Assembly (NCBI GenBank): GCA_039621445.1
Contig: CP154957.1
Location: 16,810,595-16,874,594, forward strand
DNA length: 64,000 nt
Direction of reading: 5' to 3'
Origin: Euglena gracilis
Taxonomy: Eukaryota; Euglenida; Euglenophyceae; Euglenales
Below, piece after piece: positions 28,016-38,639 of the stretch. The notes beneath the pieces were generated by a model. That model saw only the letters and a program-made list of their open reading frames with translations. It did no database searches and was not told the DNA's origin. Position 1 is the stretch's first letter; every line of letters starts with the position of its first letter. Both the position numbers and the translations under genes were made by a program.

Positions 28016-28651
28016 CAGGGCAGAACGGGAATCGGCCGAACAGCCAGGGTGGTGGGTGGGGGGGGTCGACCCCCCCCACCCCCTGCATGGTGGTCGACCA
28101 CCCCCCCCCCCACCACCTCTTCCCGTATTTCCGGGAGCACCAATTTTTGGACCTGAAAAAAATTTTCCGGCGACCCATTTTGGGACTCAAATAGGGGGTT
28201 CCCCCAAAAACCATCCAAAACCCCATTTTTTCACACCTTCCAAAAATTCAACATTTCTCAAAATGTTGATTTTGAGAGGTTTTTGAAGCAAAAAAAAAAG
28301 TGCCACTGAAAGTCCAAAAAAAATTCAACGAGAAAAAATGTCAGTAAAAATTTGATTGTGCCAAAAATTTGTCCACTTTTTTTGACGTTCGTTTTTTTCA
28401 TCCCCCCCCCTAAAAAGAACCAATTTTTAGGACGGAAAATTTTGAGATTTTTTGTGAAGAAAATGTGGTTTTCCATCAAAAAATCATGTGTTTTGGGTTC
28501 ATTTTCAAAAAAAATTCAAAAAAATTTTTCCGGCCAATGTCCCCGTTTTCCCGAAATCGGTGAAAATGCTGTGGTGGGTGGGGGGTCGACCCCCCCCCCC
28601 GACCTCCCGGGTGGGGGGGTCGGGTCGACCAGGCCTTCCCGTTCTGCCCTG
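28016..28651. mobile_element. MITE, family I (CAGGGCAGAACGGGAA ends)
   Basis: It starts CAGGGCAGAACGGGAATCGG and ends CCTTCCCGTTCTGCCCTG. Flanks CCCAGCCC and CCCGGCCG match at only 6 of 8. The interior has GGTGGGTGGGGGGGTCGACC blocks near both ends and no coding sequence. Confidence 0.6.
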
Positions 28652-28659
28652 CCCGGCCG

Positions 28660-29422
28660 TGAAAGCGCCAGGTCCAAAAAATGGCTGGGTCGGCAGGCAC
28701 CGGGGGCCAAACCGACATACAGGCCCGACACAAGGCCCACCCCAGGTTGGTCAAAAGATGGCATCAGTGTTTGGGCTGAATGGAGTTCCTGGATCAGGGG
28801 ATTTTATGATTTTATGAGGTGTTGTGTCTCTGGGGGGTTCCCAGGCTGCCCAGGAATCCCCATGTGTACTCCAAATCTGCATTCTTTGCCCTCCAGTTGC
28901 TTGGGAAATCTTGTCAAGTGCCTCGGTGATGCTTTCCTTTTTGCAATAACCCCACAGTCATTTGCAACAAACCAAAGCCACAAGCTCAATCCTGGCATTT
29001 TTTCCTCCGTTTTGAACCCCAGGTGTCAGCATCTCTGCAACATTTCTGCATCTTGTTGTTTGTTTTTTTGCTTGCATTGCTTGCATTCCAGAAATCCGTC
29101 TTTCATGTATTTGTGAAATCTGATCAGATGAAACAGGGGGAGACTGAAAGGTGCAATTTTCCGCATTTTTTCTGCAATTTCCCCCCCCCCCCTTTTTCAC
29201 AATTTTTCCGTGCTTCCAGCGCCAACTTCGACTTAGAAAAGTGCTGCACCCCCCCCCCCCCAGGGTTGGATGGGAAACCCTTCGGTATTGAGGTAGGTGG
29301 TAGGGGGGTCCCGACCCTCCCCCCTGCCCCCTGGGGGGTAAGGAGGTAGGGGGGTCCGGACCCCCCAAACCCCCCATCCGGCAGACCTAGGGAAACGGGG
29401 TAGACCAGAATCGTCATCCCCA
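28660..29422. other. No gene; partial MITE near the right edge
   Basis: A family G-like end (AGGGTTGGATGGGAAACCC) begins at about 29263 and its G/C blocks run to about 29370, just before the large reading frame at 29423. The long plus frame across 28352-29116 mixes element and unique sequence and was not accepted. Confidence 0.35.
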
Positions 29423-30331
29423 ATGGGGAAACCAAAACCCCCAGCCCCAGCCCCAGCCACACAGGCTACCCCTTCACAGCAACGTCAGGCATCGGGTGGC
29501 CAACAGGCCGCACCCCATCCCGTGCCCGTACCGTTTGCCCTGCCGGCCAAGTCAGCGCCAATGGCGCAGCCCCCCAGACCGGTGCCAGCAAAAGCAGCAG
29601 CGCCGACAGCCGCAGCAACGCCAATCGCGCCACAGCCTGTAGCAGCGCAAACGGCGCCACATTCTGTGACAGCACCAATGGCACCACCCCAGGACACACC
29701 AGTACCTCCAGGCCAACAGGCCACCACCGAGGTACTGCCTGCTCCTGAACTCACACAGCTCGAACAAGCCGAACTGGCCCAAAGAGCCCATAGGGAAGAA
29801 ATCGAGCATGAAGCTGCGGAGCGCGCACGAGTACAGAAAATTCTGGATGATACTCGCGAACGTGTCCGCAACCCCACCTACATCGATCCGCCTAGAGGCG
29901 AACACCCCCCTGACAATAACCCACCGCTATTGGCGGATATGCAGGATCAACCTGCAGCATACCCAGCACCCAAACTGGCTTATGCCCCACAGGAATTGCT
30001 TGGACGAACAAGCGATATGAATCCTTCATTTTTGGGGCCCCGTTTTGCATCCAATCTCTGTCCTCATGCTTGGAAACAAGCTAGAGAAGAGACTGCCCGA
30101 TGGGAAGCCCGATCGGGCAAGGGTAAAGCCAAAAGTGCTCCCAAACGAGCACCTACTGCAGGTCAAAAAGGCCAAGGCAAGGCCAGAAAGGCCAATACCG
30201 GAACGTCTATGATGACGACATGGAAGCTCCGTTCGAGCACATCCAGAGCATTCATGACCTCGCATTCGAGGCCATGCGGAAGTTCCAAAATGAACTTAAC
30301 CTTCCCATCTTGGTTGCCTCCCCCGTCGTGA
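29423..30331 (+). CDS. Pro/Ala/Gln-rich ORF, N-terminal part of an unidentified large protein
   Basis: A 302-codon frame from ATG. It opens with MGKPKPPAPAPATQATPSQQ and remains Pro/Ala/Gln-rich to about residue 110, followed by a charged helical stretch (EQAELAQRAHREEIEHEAAE, RVQKILDDTRERVRN) and a Lys/Ala-rich basic tract (GKGKAKSAPKRAPTAG). Near 30200 the sensible frame changes and coding continues downstream. Composition is even, without the homopolymer runs typical of the window. No family was recognised. A retroelement ORF1/Gag-like protein is one possibility, based only on its size, basic tract and setting. Confidence 0.5.
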   Translation: MGKPKPPAPAPATQATPSQQRQASGGQQAAPHPVPVPFALPAKSAPMAQPPRPVPAKAAAPTAAATPIAPQPVAAQTAPHSVTAPMAPPQDTPVPPGQQATTEVLPAPELTQLEQAELAQRAHREEIEHEAAERARVQKILDDTRERVRNPTYIDPPRGEHPPDNNPPLLADMQDQPAAYPAPKLAYAPQELLGRTSDMNPSFLGPRFASNLCPHAWKQAREETARWEARSGKGKAKSAPKRAPTAGQKGQGKARKANTGTSMMTTWKLRSSTSRAFMTSHSRPCGSSKMNLTFPSWLPPPS

Positions 30332-30772
30332 CTGTGACTAGACAGATCTATATGGAGCGTAACCACCATGATGGAACTTTGTATGCCTATGAGGGTCAAT
30401 GTAATCCTCGGTCCGATACTGGACAACCTGCCGGGAGTCTGGCATGTTTGGTTCTGGGCAGGATACCCCACCCAAAATTTCGGCAGATTCCTGAACTCCT
30501 GTGGCTATTCTTATCTAGATTGTGGTCGGGAAGACCGATACAACACAGGTAAAGATTTGCTGCGGCAGTTATTCGACTGCATTCACAGTGTAGGCCCAAA
30601 AGGCCTGGAGTTGGAGTTCTACCCACTACCTGAAAATGTCGCAAAATTGGCGGGAAACATGTTCTGCAGCAATCTGCAAGTCTTCTACCACTGGCAATAT
30701 GCCTATCACTTTGAAGGGGTCGATATTGACCTCCGCTTCCCCCAGACGTATATCGTCCGATGTTCTCCCTGA
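30210..30772 (+). CDS. Second and third frames of the same unidentified coding region
   Basis: Plausible protein continues as MEAPFEHIQSIHDLAFEAMR to TRQIYMERNHHDGTLYAY, then shifts frame near 30420 to WHVWFWAGYPTQNFGRFLNS, CIHSVGPKGLELEFYPLP and FYHWQYAYHFEGVDIDLRF. Both parts are rich in aromatic and hydrophobic residues, as in a folded domain. Each frame ends in a stop soon after the switch. No catalytic motif was recognised. Confidence 0.45.
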
Positions 30773-32527
30773 TACGAAAAGTTTGCAGAGGACTTCTGGG
30801 GATTCGGAGTACGCAGTACTCAACCACAGGCCGAAGGCGAGGACGAGGAAGGCCAACAGGAAAATGTCCCGCAGGCAGCGCCAAAGCGCATCATGCTCCT
30901 GCACCTTTGCAGAAATCCAAAGGATGTTCACCAAAGCTCGAACGGGCGACGCAACCACCGTCAACTCCTGCTGTATTTGCAGCAGTTCTGGTTCAGGGCT
31001 TGGACCTGCCAGATCATGGAGATATATTATTTTCTCAGTCCCGATAGGGAGATTCCCCCGGACTATGTCCCCATCAGACCCCGGTTCGAGAAGGAAAGCA
31101 TTCACGATTATGTCAAACGCCGATTCGGCGATACGCTCGATAGAGCGCTGTTCCAGCCGTTTTTCCAAGGCGGCAGACGGAACGAGCTAGGCATGGTCCC
31201 ACCCCTCCTGCGCTTCAACCACAGGATGGTTGAAGGAGAACGGAAACCATGGGATCTTTTCGATTACGGAAAATACAGGTGCCAAAGGCACCCCACCCGA
31301 AGCCACAACCGGCTCCGGAAGTTCCGCCATGGAACATCAGTCACAACTCAGCCGCGACCGGTAACGCCAGTACCCCAGGGTATTCCTGGTGAGACACCCC
31401 CACCCGTCATCGGGCGTGGTCGGCGTTACATCGGTTCAAGCCTATCGGCTACAGCAGAACCTTTTGTACGTAAAGGACTTCAGGAGAGTCAATCTTCTGT
31501 CGCTACCTCCTCTCCCCAGCCCGCTATTGCGGTCCCCAGCAGCGCGACTGCGCACACACGCACTGTGCTTACCGCTATAGCGGAACAGCCCGCAGCCCCT
31601 GCTGCTTCACCAGAAACGGTGGAGGACAGTGAGGAGAGTGATAGAGAGAGCGGTGAGGACCGCATGGAAGACTTGGAAGGAATACGTGCGGATGAACCGC
31701 AGCACCCAGCTCTTCCATCAGCCCCAATGGGCTCCAGAACACCCCTTCCTCCTGAAGGAGATGTCAGCTCAGAATCTGAATCTCCTACATCCGAGGCCGA
31801 ACGGCCACCGGTACCTCCGGTACCGCCCCTGTCCTTACACGCAGTGCCAACGGCACCAACCCCGACAGAACCTGTCACATCACCAACAATACCTACAGGT
31901 GTTATAGGTGGTGTACTACAGGGTCTCACTCCGGCGATGTCCGCACTATCGGCAGCGCTGACCCCTCGCGGCGCACCTGCCGCATCCCCTCCCGAAACCC
32001 AAAGTGTTACTGCTGCTGATTGCAGCTCAACAGCCGTACAAGCTGCGGTCACAACTCCAATGCAGTTGGATGTTCCAGTGGCGAAACCAGCCGCACCAGC
32101 ACCGCCAACGGCGGAAATGCATGCACCTCCTGCCAAACCGGCAGCCCCGAAACCGCCAACTTTGGAAAGACCACTGCCTCCGGCAGTCCCTCGGGAAGAA
32201 CGCCGATATGGCAAACATAAAAAGCCTAAGGCTAAACCCTCAGCCAAAGGCTGCAAGCCCGCTGAAAAGCGGTGGGATGATGAGCCACAACCTTCTGGTG
32301 GTGATGGCTCTGGCGCAGGCCGCAGGCCCACGATACCCATGGCCAGCTATGTGGCTGCAACCTCTGAAGGCGCTAAGCGCAAACCTACAATCAGACCGAT
32401 TCGGTCATATGTCCCGCATGAGGCCAATGAGCCATTTTGGACTGAGGACGTATTGTCCAGAGTAGAACCCCTCAAAACTCGCCAGGCTAGGATCAAGATG
32501 ATCCGCAATAACAGTGACCCTGGCTGA
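30773..32527 (+). CDS. Longest frame of the unidentified coding region (about 585 codons)
   Basis: This frame is open from just after a stop at 30770 and contains YEKFAEDFWGFGVRS, LLLYLQQFWFRAWTCQIMEI, ESIHDYVKRRFGDTLDRALF and ERKPWDLFDYGKY. A long, low-complexity Pro/Ala/Ser/Thr and acidic linker follows (about 31330-32200), then a basic patch (RRYGKHKKPKAKPSAKGCK) and a tail (PFWTEDVLSRVEPLKTRQAR) ending at TGA 32527. The first ATG inside is at 30893. The globular-linker-basic layout suggests a structural or nucleic-acid-binding protein, which is an inference only. Confidence 0.5.
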   Translation, partial: YEKFAEDFWGFGVRSTQPQAEGEDEEGQQENVPQAAPKRIMLLHLCRNPKDVHQSSNGRRNHRQLLLYLQQFWFRAWTCQIMEIYYFLSPDREIPPDYVPIRPRFEKESIHDYVKRRFGDTLDRALFQPFFQGGRRNELGMVPPLLRFNHRMVEGERKPWDLFDYGKYRCQRHPTRSHNRLRKFRHGTSVTTQPRPVTPVPQGIPGETPPPVIGRGRRYIGSSLSATAEPFVRKGLQESQSSVATSSPQPAIAVPSSATAHTRTVLTAIAEQPAAPAASPETVEDSEESDRESGEDRMEDLEGIRADEPQHPALPSAPMGSRTPLPPEGDVSSESESPTSEAERPPVPPVPPLSLHAVPTAPTPTEPVTSPTIPTGVIGGVLQGLTPAMSALSAALTPRGAPAASPPETQSVTAADCSSTAVQAAVTTPMQLDVPVAKPAAPAPPTAEMHAPPAKPAAPKPPTLERPLPPAVPREERRYGKHKKPKAKPSAKGCKPAEKRWDDEPQPSGGDGSGAGRRPTIPMASYVAATSEGAKRKPTIRPIRSYVPHEANEPFWTEDVLSRVEPLKTRQARIKMIRNNSDPG

Positions 32528-33702
32528 ACAAGTGGATCAAGCCCATGTTCCACCGGGATCAACCTGGTATTTTCACAACCAGCCACACTTGGCGTTTTTG
32601 GAATGAGAAATCTCCAAGGGTATTTGCCCAATATTTTGGAGGAAATTTCGTCCTGGATTTCCAGGAAAATGATCCACTATTGTGGTTACGTACAGCATGC
32701 CATAGGCTACGAAACGACATGCCCGCAGTGCATATCTGCACACACAATTCGGACAGCATAAGCTTCCACCATGACGCATATGTGCGCAATTGCGCAGCAT
32801 TGCTTTGTGGCGATTGCCTACTGGCATGGTCCAACATGGACAATTTCCGCTGGACAGAAAACGGTTTTGACAAGGACATACCTCTCCGGTCATCAACTGC
32901 TAAAGACAGACTTCTGGTTACCTGCCACTGGCGGTATGAATAGAGTCATACCAGAAAATGAAGACCATCTGGTCAAATTCAAAGGGGACTATAGTCCCAA
33001 ATCAACTTTTACCAGTTCAAGAAATTCAAAGATGTACACAGCTACCGCACAGGCGGAATCGCCAAATATTTTCATCTTGACAGCGCAGCTGTCCGCCTCG
33101 CAGTCGAGTCAGCAGGCAAGGCCAAAGTGCCATATATTTTTCAAGACTCCGATTGGGACAGGGTGATATACCCACTATTCACGGCACAAAGCCTGCCAAA
33201 CCAATCAAGTTATACATTTTTGTTGCCTGAATACCCCCCTTAGGCCTACAAGATGGATTTTACCGATTGGGTAAGAGAAATCTTAAGGCCCTTTACAATC
33301 CGAGCGTGAGTCGCAAATTGGCATTGCAAGGCAGATACTGCCACCTTCCTGGGGATACCCCCACAGGTTCAGTGTAACCACCCCCGCCTGAATTTTTGGA
33401 TCTGGCCGGCAATGTTGCCACTTTTCTCCTGGGATAACCTCCGGAATTTTCTTCATCGAGAAGCCAATAGGCTCGGAGTAAGATTACCCGATGGATATAC
33501 GCAAACCTGGGAATCACCCGATTATGATGTCGATGAACCTGAAAGGCAACTTGTAAATTTTGAACCTCCGATACTGGAGATAGTGGTAACTCCTGAAGGA
33601 GATTACGTTCGGGAGATCAGACCACCGACTCCCCAGGCTTACAGGCCACAGGTCCATGGACCCTGTTCTGACCTTTCCGTCAGGCCTATATATAGGCCCT
33701 AG
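32518..33702 (+). CDS. C-terminal part of the unidentified coding region, in three frames
   Basis: Immediately at the 32527 stop, the next frame reads WLNKWIKPMFHRDQPGIFTT to TENGFDKD. It shifts near 32880 to LLKTDFWLPATGGMNRVIPE, shifts again near 33005 to FKDVHSYRTGGIAKYFHLDS, and ends with a frame from 33412 to 33702 (WDNLRNFLHREANRLGVRLP, EIVVTPEGDYVREIRPPTP). Between about 33245 and 33400 no frame stands out. The junctions look like one-base slips without internal stops, so sequence error, recent decay and programmed shifting are all possible. Confidence 0.45.
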
Positions 33703-33731
33703 ATTCGGTATCCATCCCAGGCACATCTGCC

Positions 33732-33736
<5 letters not shown>

Positions 33737-33764
<28 letters not shown>

Positions 33765-33787
33765 ATATGTATATATATATATATAAA
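33737..33787. repeat. AT/TATG microsatellite
   Basis: About 50 bp of alternating TA with a few TATG units, directly after the last frame of the unidentified coding region. Confidence 0.9.
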
Positions 33788-34148
33788 ATATGTATTTATA
33801 TTCAGCATATGACCCCCTCTCTTTTGTTCTACCCCCCGTCTGTCGAGGTATACACCTCTGGGGATACCCCATCGACAACATCGTGTCCACGCCGCGCTGT
33901 GAAGCCCTCCCTCAGCGGTATATGCCGCCAGTAAGAAGACACACAGCGTACAGCGCGCACACCGTAATAATAGTTCCTAACTTGTCACTTTTCGGCCACA
34001 AGGCCCCATAAGACTGCCATGCCAGACAGCAAACATTCTACTAAGGTCTTTTGACCAGCCCCCCACACCTCCCTCCTTTCCCCCCTGGACAAAACATCGC
34101 TGTCGCCGGCAGTTGGTTTTGTAAATAGGTCTTTCTCCTTGGTCAGAT

Positions 34149-34352
34149 ATGACTGGCCAGGTGCCCCCTCCTTCCACACCCTACCCTGCCATCTTTTCCG
34201 ATTATGGAATGGACCTCCGCGCGTGCCATAGGCGCACCCCAAACTGGGTGGATGGGACCTTCTGGAATGGAAACCGTCCAGCCCCATTTTCCAATGGGCT
34301 CTTCCACTTCCACCCCTTTGCCGCAATATATAGGCACCTCATAAGCGGTTAA
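34149..34352 (+). CDS. Small ORF downstream of the unidentified coding region
   Basis: A 67-codon frame beginning MTGQVPPPSTPYPAIFSDYG and ending AAIYRHLISG. It is well composed (FWNGNRPAPFSNGLFHFHPF) with no homopolymer runs. It may be the last piece of the preceding broken gene or a separate small protein. No family was recognised. Confidence 0.3.
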   Translation: MTGQVPPPSTPYPAIFSDYGMDLRACHRRTPNWVDGTFWNGNRPAPFSNGLFHFHPFAAIYRHLISG

Positions 34353-34984
34353 CCTCTTTTGCGCGTTCTTGCGTTATTACGCACATTCCTTCCCACACCC
34401 CTGGTGACAGGATAACCAAAAGCCGGATACGGCTCTGTAACAGGTCCCCGTCCCCAACTGTGTCCGGCATTCGAACTGGCCTGGTTCAGTAGGGAAATCG
34501 GGCATAGCCTAGCATAGTATAGGAGGGGGATGTGTACCAGGCAGCCAGAAGGCCATGGTACTGTGTATGTAGGTAAAAGCCTACGGCCAGATATAGCTCT
34601 GAGCCCCATTCACAGTACTATGATAGGTGGTATTCCTAAAGATGGCCAACGACCTGAATTAGGAATACCTAATCCTTATTCTGGTTCTCCTCTCCACAGG
34701 TGGTATTTTCTATTTTGTTCTTTCACTTTGTGTTACTTGAATTTCAAGTTTGATTTGTTTTCATTTGAAGTCCTGAAAGGACAGCCAAGTGACTTGGCAG
34801 TTTTCTTTGTCGTAGCCCATAAGGCTTCTCACCTGTCTTGTGCTCTGCCCCTTAATTAAGGAGAAGAGCTTTCAACTTAATGTTATTTTATTTTTTTCTG
34901 TTACTCCAACTTTTACCTTTTTTGTGCACCAAAAGGCGAAAGCGAGGAAAGGTTGGACGTACACTCTGAGTTCCTTTACATTTA
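34353..34984. other. Junction between the unidentified region and the DIRS-like relic
   Basis: No gene was recognised. The repeated word AGGTGGTATT occurs at 34626 and 34700. The minus-strand RNase H-like remnant of the adjacent relic fades out near 34930. Confidence 0.35.
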
Positions 34985-35658
34985 TATGTAAAATGGAGTC
35001 ATTTCTCTAAAATTACTGAACAAGTTTTCCTATGCGGATGTCTAGTCCCCCCCAGTCACGGGTGCTGCTGTCTGAGTGCAGCTCTGTGGTTGCATTCTGG
35101 GTGAAGGGTCTGCCCCCCCCAGGTGTCCAGCAGAATTTTTATTTCCCTTAATTAGGTCTTGATTTCCTGGGAAATGGGGTGTTTTGAGTCCCAGGGGGCT
35201 GTGGACTTTGCCACCAAAAAAGTTTGCCAGGGGTTCAGGAAAAGTTCTTAAAAGGGGCAGGGCCATTAGGTTGCATCTAATTTGGCCCAAAATGGCAGCC
35301 AATTGCCTTTTTGACATGGAATACTCTTTCACAATTTTCCCCAGCTCCTTTTCTATGGTTTTGACTTTCTGGGGGAGTCACCTGTACCTTTCCTTCCTGG
35401 AAGTTCAGTTGAAAACCCAGATGGGTTACTACTTGGGTGGGCTGGAGGGTGTACTTTTTCACACTGATTTTGAACCCAGAATACAGCAAATCTTTGACAA
35501 CTGTGTTCAGGTGATTTTGCAAAGTGTTTTGGGTGGGGGCCGCCAGCAAAATGTAGTCCAGGTAAACAAACACCTGGATGCCCCTTTTTCTCCAGAGATT
35601 TTCAAAAGTTTTCATGATTGACATGAAGATTTGGGGCATCACATTTAGACTATAGCAG
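34930..35658 (-). pseudogene. DIRS-like retroelement: RT C-terminal half and RNase H remnant
   Basis: Minus-strand coding reads MPQIFMSIMKTFENLWRK, then VYLDYILLAAPT (the RT palm motif, normally Y-x-DD), then KKYTLQPTQVVTHLGFQLNF, which matches the LGF block. Farther left, with frame changes, come RQLAAILGQIRCNLMALPLL and an RNase H-like SDSSTRDWGG followed by NVKEL. The order and wording resemble DIRS/Ngaro-type RT-RNase H rather than Ty3. Frameshifts, stops and the D-to-Y change in the palm motif show it is dead. It is cut at 35658 by the LTR retrotransposon and continues at 48085. Confidence 0.7.
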
Positions 35659-35662
35659 CCTG

Positions 35663-36755
35663 TGTTTCACACCCTTGCTGCCATTTCCCATGGCAGTGCT
35701 GGGTTGAAGCGGAAACCCACGCCCCGGGCCAGTGTCCGGCGTAGGACTGTTTTTTGGCTCCTCGAGCCAACTTGTGTCGGAAATTTTTTCCTATTCCGCA
35801 CCCCCCTGTGGCCAAAACTGGGCCATCATTTCCAAGGAGATACTTCCCAGTGGACCCTCCCCGACCCCTGAGGGGGTTGTCACTGGGATCTCCGAGGGGG
35901 GTGACTTTTGGGTTTCAACCCCACCCTGCTCAGCTGAACCAGTGAGAGCCAACACCCAACCTGGGTGTCATTTCTCACAGTTTCTGGGCCAAAAAAGGAG
36001 GTTTTGGGGTGAATTTTGGCCTGTGGTTGCCTGAGTTTGGGAGACCAACCCCCCTGCCCCTTTTCCCACAGATTAGGTAGGAGAAAGTAATACCTCACCC
36101 TCTTCAATTGAGAGATTGCTTTCAATTTGTGTATCTTCCATTTGCAATTGTAATTCCAAAGCTTGAACTCACAATGATAATTTGTTTGTAATTGCAACAA
36201 TTGACAATGGCCAAAAGGAAAAAAGAGGAAAACCCTGCGAGAGGAAAATGATTTTCATGCCCCTGATGGGCAGTTAAATTTAGGATTGAGGGCGTTGATT
36301 CCTAAGCGCTCTCAAAACCCAAATTCTTGCCCATTGCATCAAAGTCAACCAACCCAGGTCAAAACCAAGGTTTCCCCCTTTGATTTTGATAAGTTATGCT
36401 GAATTCCATCATTTTTAAGCCTTGCAAATCCCTGCAAAAACTCCAGGATCTCAGGCGACAATCTCAGAAAAATATGTTCCAAGCGCTTGCAAGCGCTCTC
36501 ACCAAATCCAACATTTTCCCTTAAAACCAAAGGAAAATGCAGAAAAAGCTTTAAAACATGCTAAATAGACCCAAAATTGCCCTTTGGGAATACCTAGCAT
36601 CACTCAATCTCTCTCCTTGCACAACCAAACCATGGGCGCCCTAGGAGAGGGAATTTTAATGGAAATCTTTAGAAAGCTCTAAAATTAGAGCTAAAGCGTC
36701 CTTAAAAAGGCCTTCTAAAAAGAAAAAACCGGCGGTCGACCTCAAAAGGTCGTCA
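35663..36755 (-). repeat. 3' LTR of the Ty3/gypsy element
   Basis: 1093 bp. On the element's strand it starts TGACGACCTTTTGAGGTCGA and ends GGGTGTGAAACA. It is nearly identical to 46989-48080, with scattered substitutions and about 15 bp near 35760-35780 absent from the other copy. Confidence 0.95.
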
Positions 36756-36766
36756 CTCCCCCCCTT
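36756..36766 (-). other. Polypurine tract
   Basis: On the minus strand CAAGGGGGGAG sits immediately before the TGACGACC start of the 3' LTR, the expected position of the plus-strand primer. Confidence 0.8.
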
Positions 36767-36944
36767 GCGACGAAAGTCGGGGGTTTCACCCCCCCCCCTT
36801 CTTCTTGCTTTCCTTATGATGGGAATTAAAGACACTTTGAATTTTTGCAATGCAATTGCGATGACATCGTTCGTCAATGTGAGTAGGTGGTGGCGTAACG
36901 GTGAGGAGGAATCTATAACCCATAGTTCCCGTTCCACCACACCG

Positions 36945-37225
36945 AGCCCCCCCCCCCACGGTTCTCACCACCGTGAAAGGAAATGGGGGTCCAACACCAC
37001 CGAAAAATCTCCTTTTTGAATGGATAAGAATCAGCCCCCACCCCCACGGTATTCCCAACCGTGAAGAGAATGGACGGTCCATTATCATCCGAAATCCTTT
37101 CGGTTGATAATGGACATCAGCCCCCCCCCCCACGGCATTCCCAACCGTGAAGGGAATGGACGGTCCATTAGCACCAAAAATCCTTTCGGTGATAGTGATA
37201 GCTGATCTGTCCCCCCCCCCGAGGG
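36945..37225. repeat. Tandem repeat in the element's 3' non-coding region
   Basis: Three units of about 85-110 bp, each with a C-run, CACGGNATTCCCAACCGTGA, GGACGGTCCATTA and ATCCTTTCGGT. Within each unit short palindromes occur (ACGG...CCGT and GGACGGTCC). It lies between the chromodomain end and the polypurine tract. Confidence 0.8.
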
Positions 37226-37634
37226 GAAGGACTTAACCGCCCCCCCCCCCCGTGCAATGGGAGGGATTGCCTTGCCCCCCCGGGCACTCTTGGGGGGTTG
37301 GAAAAGGCACATCACTTCACTTCATTTTTTGGGAAATAATAACATAGCCCCCCCCCCCCCCCGATCAAGCCGACCGGGGTTTCGGGCCTCACTTGCACAA
37401 AGGTGGGGGTATGATAAAATAGCCAATCAAACCGATTGGAGAAAGGTACACCCCCCCACGAGTGCCACAGACCTGTGAGAGGGGAGAAATGAAAAATCAC
37501 AGATTCGTCTTTCATGACTGGGGGCGCAACGGGGCATAGTGTCGTTCGAGTGTGGTCAGATTACACTTTTGGCCTGTCCACCGCTCGTGGAAGCTTGATG
37601 TTCCAGACTGCGAATAATAATTGAGAATACGTCT

Positions 37635-38088
37635 TCAACTCGTCCAACTCAGAGTCCCGGACTCTAGGTTCCGTCCTGAGTTAGCACGAGGAGGCAGGAG
37701 GCAGGCAGTTGTATATACATCCCATTCCCAATATATCCAATGCCATGCAAAGATATTAATACCACCAGGGGTAGGGCTGCGGTGGGGGGTATGGGTACGG
37801 TTGGGGGGGGGTACTGTGGTTGATGTGTGTGGCAGCAATGACTGCAGTTTGGGGGGCTTTGTTTCCACTGCCACTCCTCCGTGCCCTTGCCGATCCCCTT
37901 GTAAGGTCTTGGCTTGGGAGCCCAGGGGCGGCGAGGGGCCGGAGGGGCTGTGGACTTGGAGGCGGGCTGAGCTGGGGGCTTGGGTTCGGGGTGGGGTTTT
38001 CCGTTGGCACGTCCACCTGCATCTGTGAAGAGGCATAAGGTGGGACCTCCCCCTCCCCAGGCAACCACTCCAGGCCCTTTTTCACCAT
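37635..38088 (-). CDS. Pro-rich C-terminal tail after the chromodomain
   Basis: Minus-strand frames include MVKKGLEWLPGEGEVPPYAS, then a long Pro/Ser-rich tract (NPTPNPSPQLSPPPSPQPL). It follows the chromodomain-like segment with one frame change and is probably the end of Pol. Confidence 0.4.
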
Positions 38089-38129
38089 TCCCTTCCCCCC
38101 TTTTCAGGTTGCCGTTGCCTTTATATCCT

Positions 38130-38634
38130 TAGAGACATCTAACGGCAACCCTTTTCCCAGGCAATACGCTATTACGTCACTGTTGTACTCCTGGAAAAAA
38201 TGTTCCACCGGTTCCTAATCGCCTCCTCAAACCCTTGCCACTTCGTTAAGAAAAACCTTAACGAACTTGTGGTTTAGGATTTTGTCCACTAACCAGGTAT
38301 CTGGGGCACCTTCCCCCTCAGATACCGTCCGCCGGTGGAAAAACAGGAAGATAGGCTTATCAGATGTGGGGTCCTCTACATACACATTCAAAGCCTTTCT
38401 GTGGGCCTTCATAGTATAGCCCGGTTTGACCTCAATTAGGTAGTAGTGAATTCTCTCCCTTGCGGTAACCTTGCAAGGGCCCAACCAACGGGAATCCAAT
38501 TTTGTGCCACTATCAGGGGGTCCCAGGTACCACACCAGATTCCACACCTCCAATGGCTCCCAACCGTCTAAACCACGGTTGGCCCGAGCACATTGCTTAG
38601 CATGCAAATTCTTCATTTTGCCAGCCACTACCAA
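38130..38634 (-). pseudogene. Integrase C-terminal and chromodomain-like region
   Basis: MVVAGKMKNLHAKQCARANR to VWYLGPPDSGTKLDSRWLGP matches the GPY/F region (basic stretch, then LDSRWLGPCKV) that ends Ty3 integrases. It is followed by DTWLVDKILNHKFVK and, in another frame, EPVEHFFQEYNSDVIAYCLG, which resembles the start and closing helix of a chromodomain (E/D-K-I-L ... W-E-P ... F ... Y-N). Stops interrupt the join. Confidence 0.65.
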
Positions 38635-38639
38635 ATCAA

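Noticed and set aside
28352-29116. 254-codon plus-strand frame
   Set aside because: The first half is family I element sequence and the rest has no motif or splice context.
34930-35658. RT fragment as part of the adjacent Ty3/gypsy element
   Set aside because: It lies outside the LTR and the target duplication, and its motif wording (YLDYILLAAPT, THLGFQLNF) fits a DIRS-like RT that continues beyond the other LTR.
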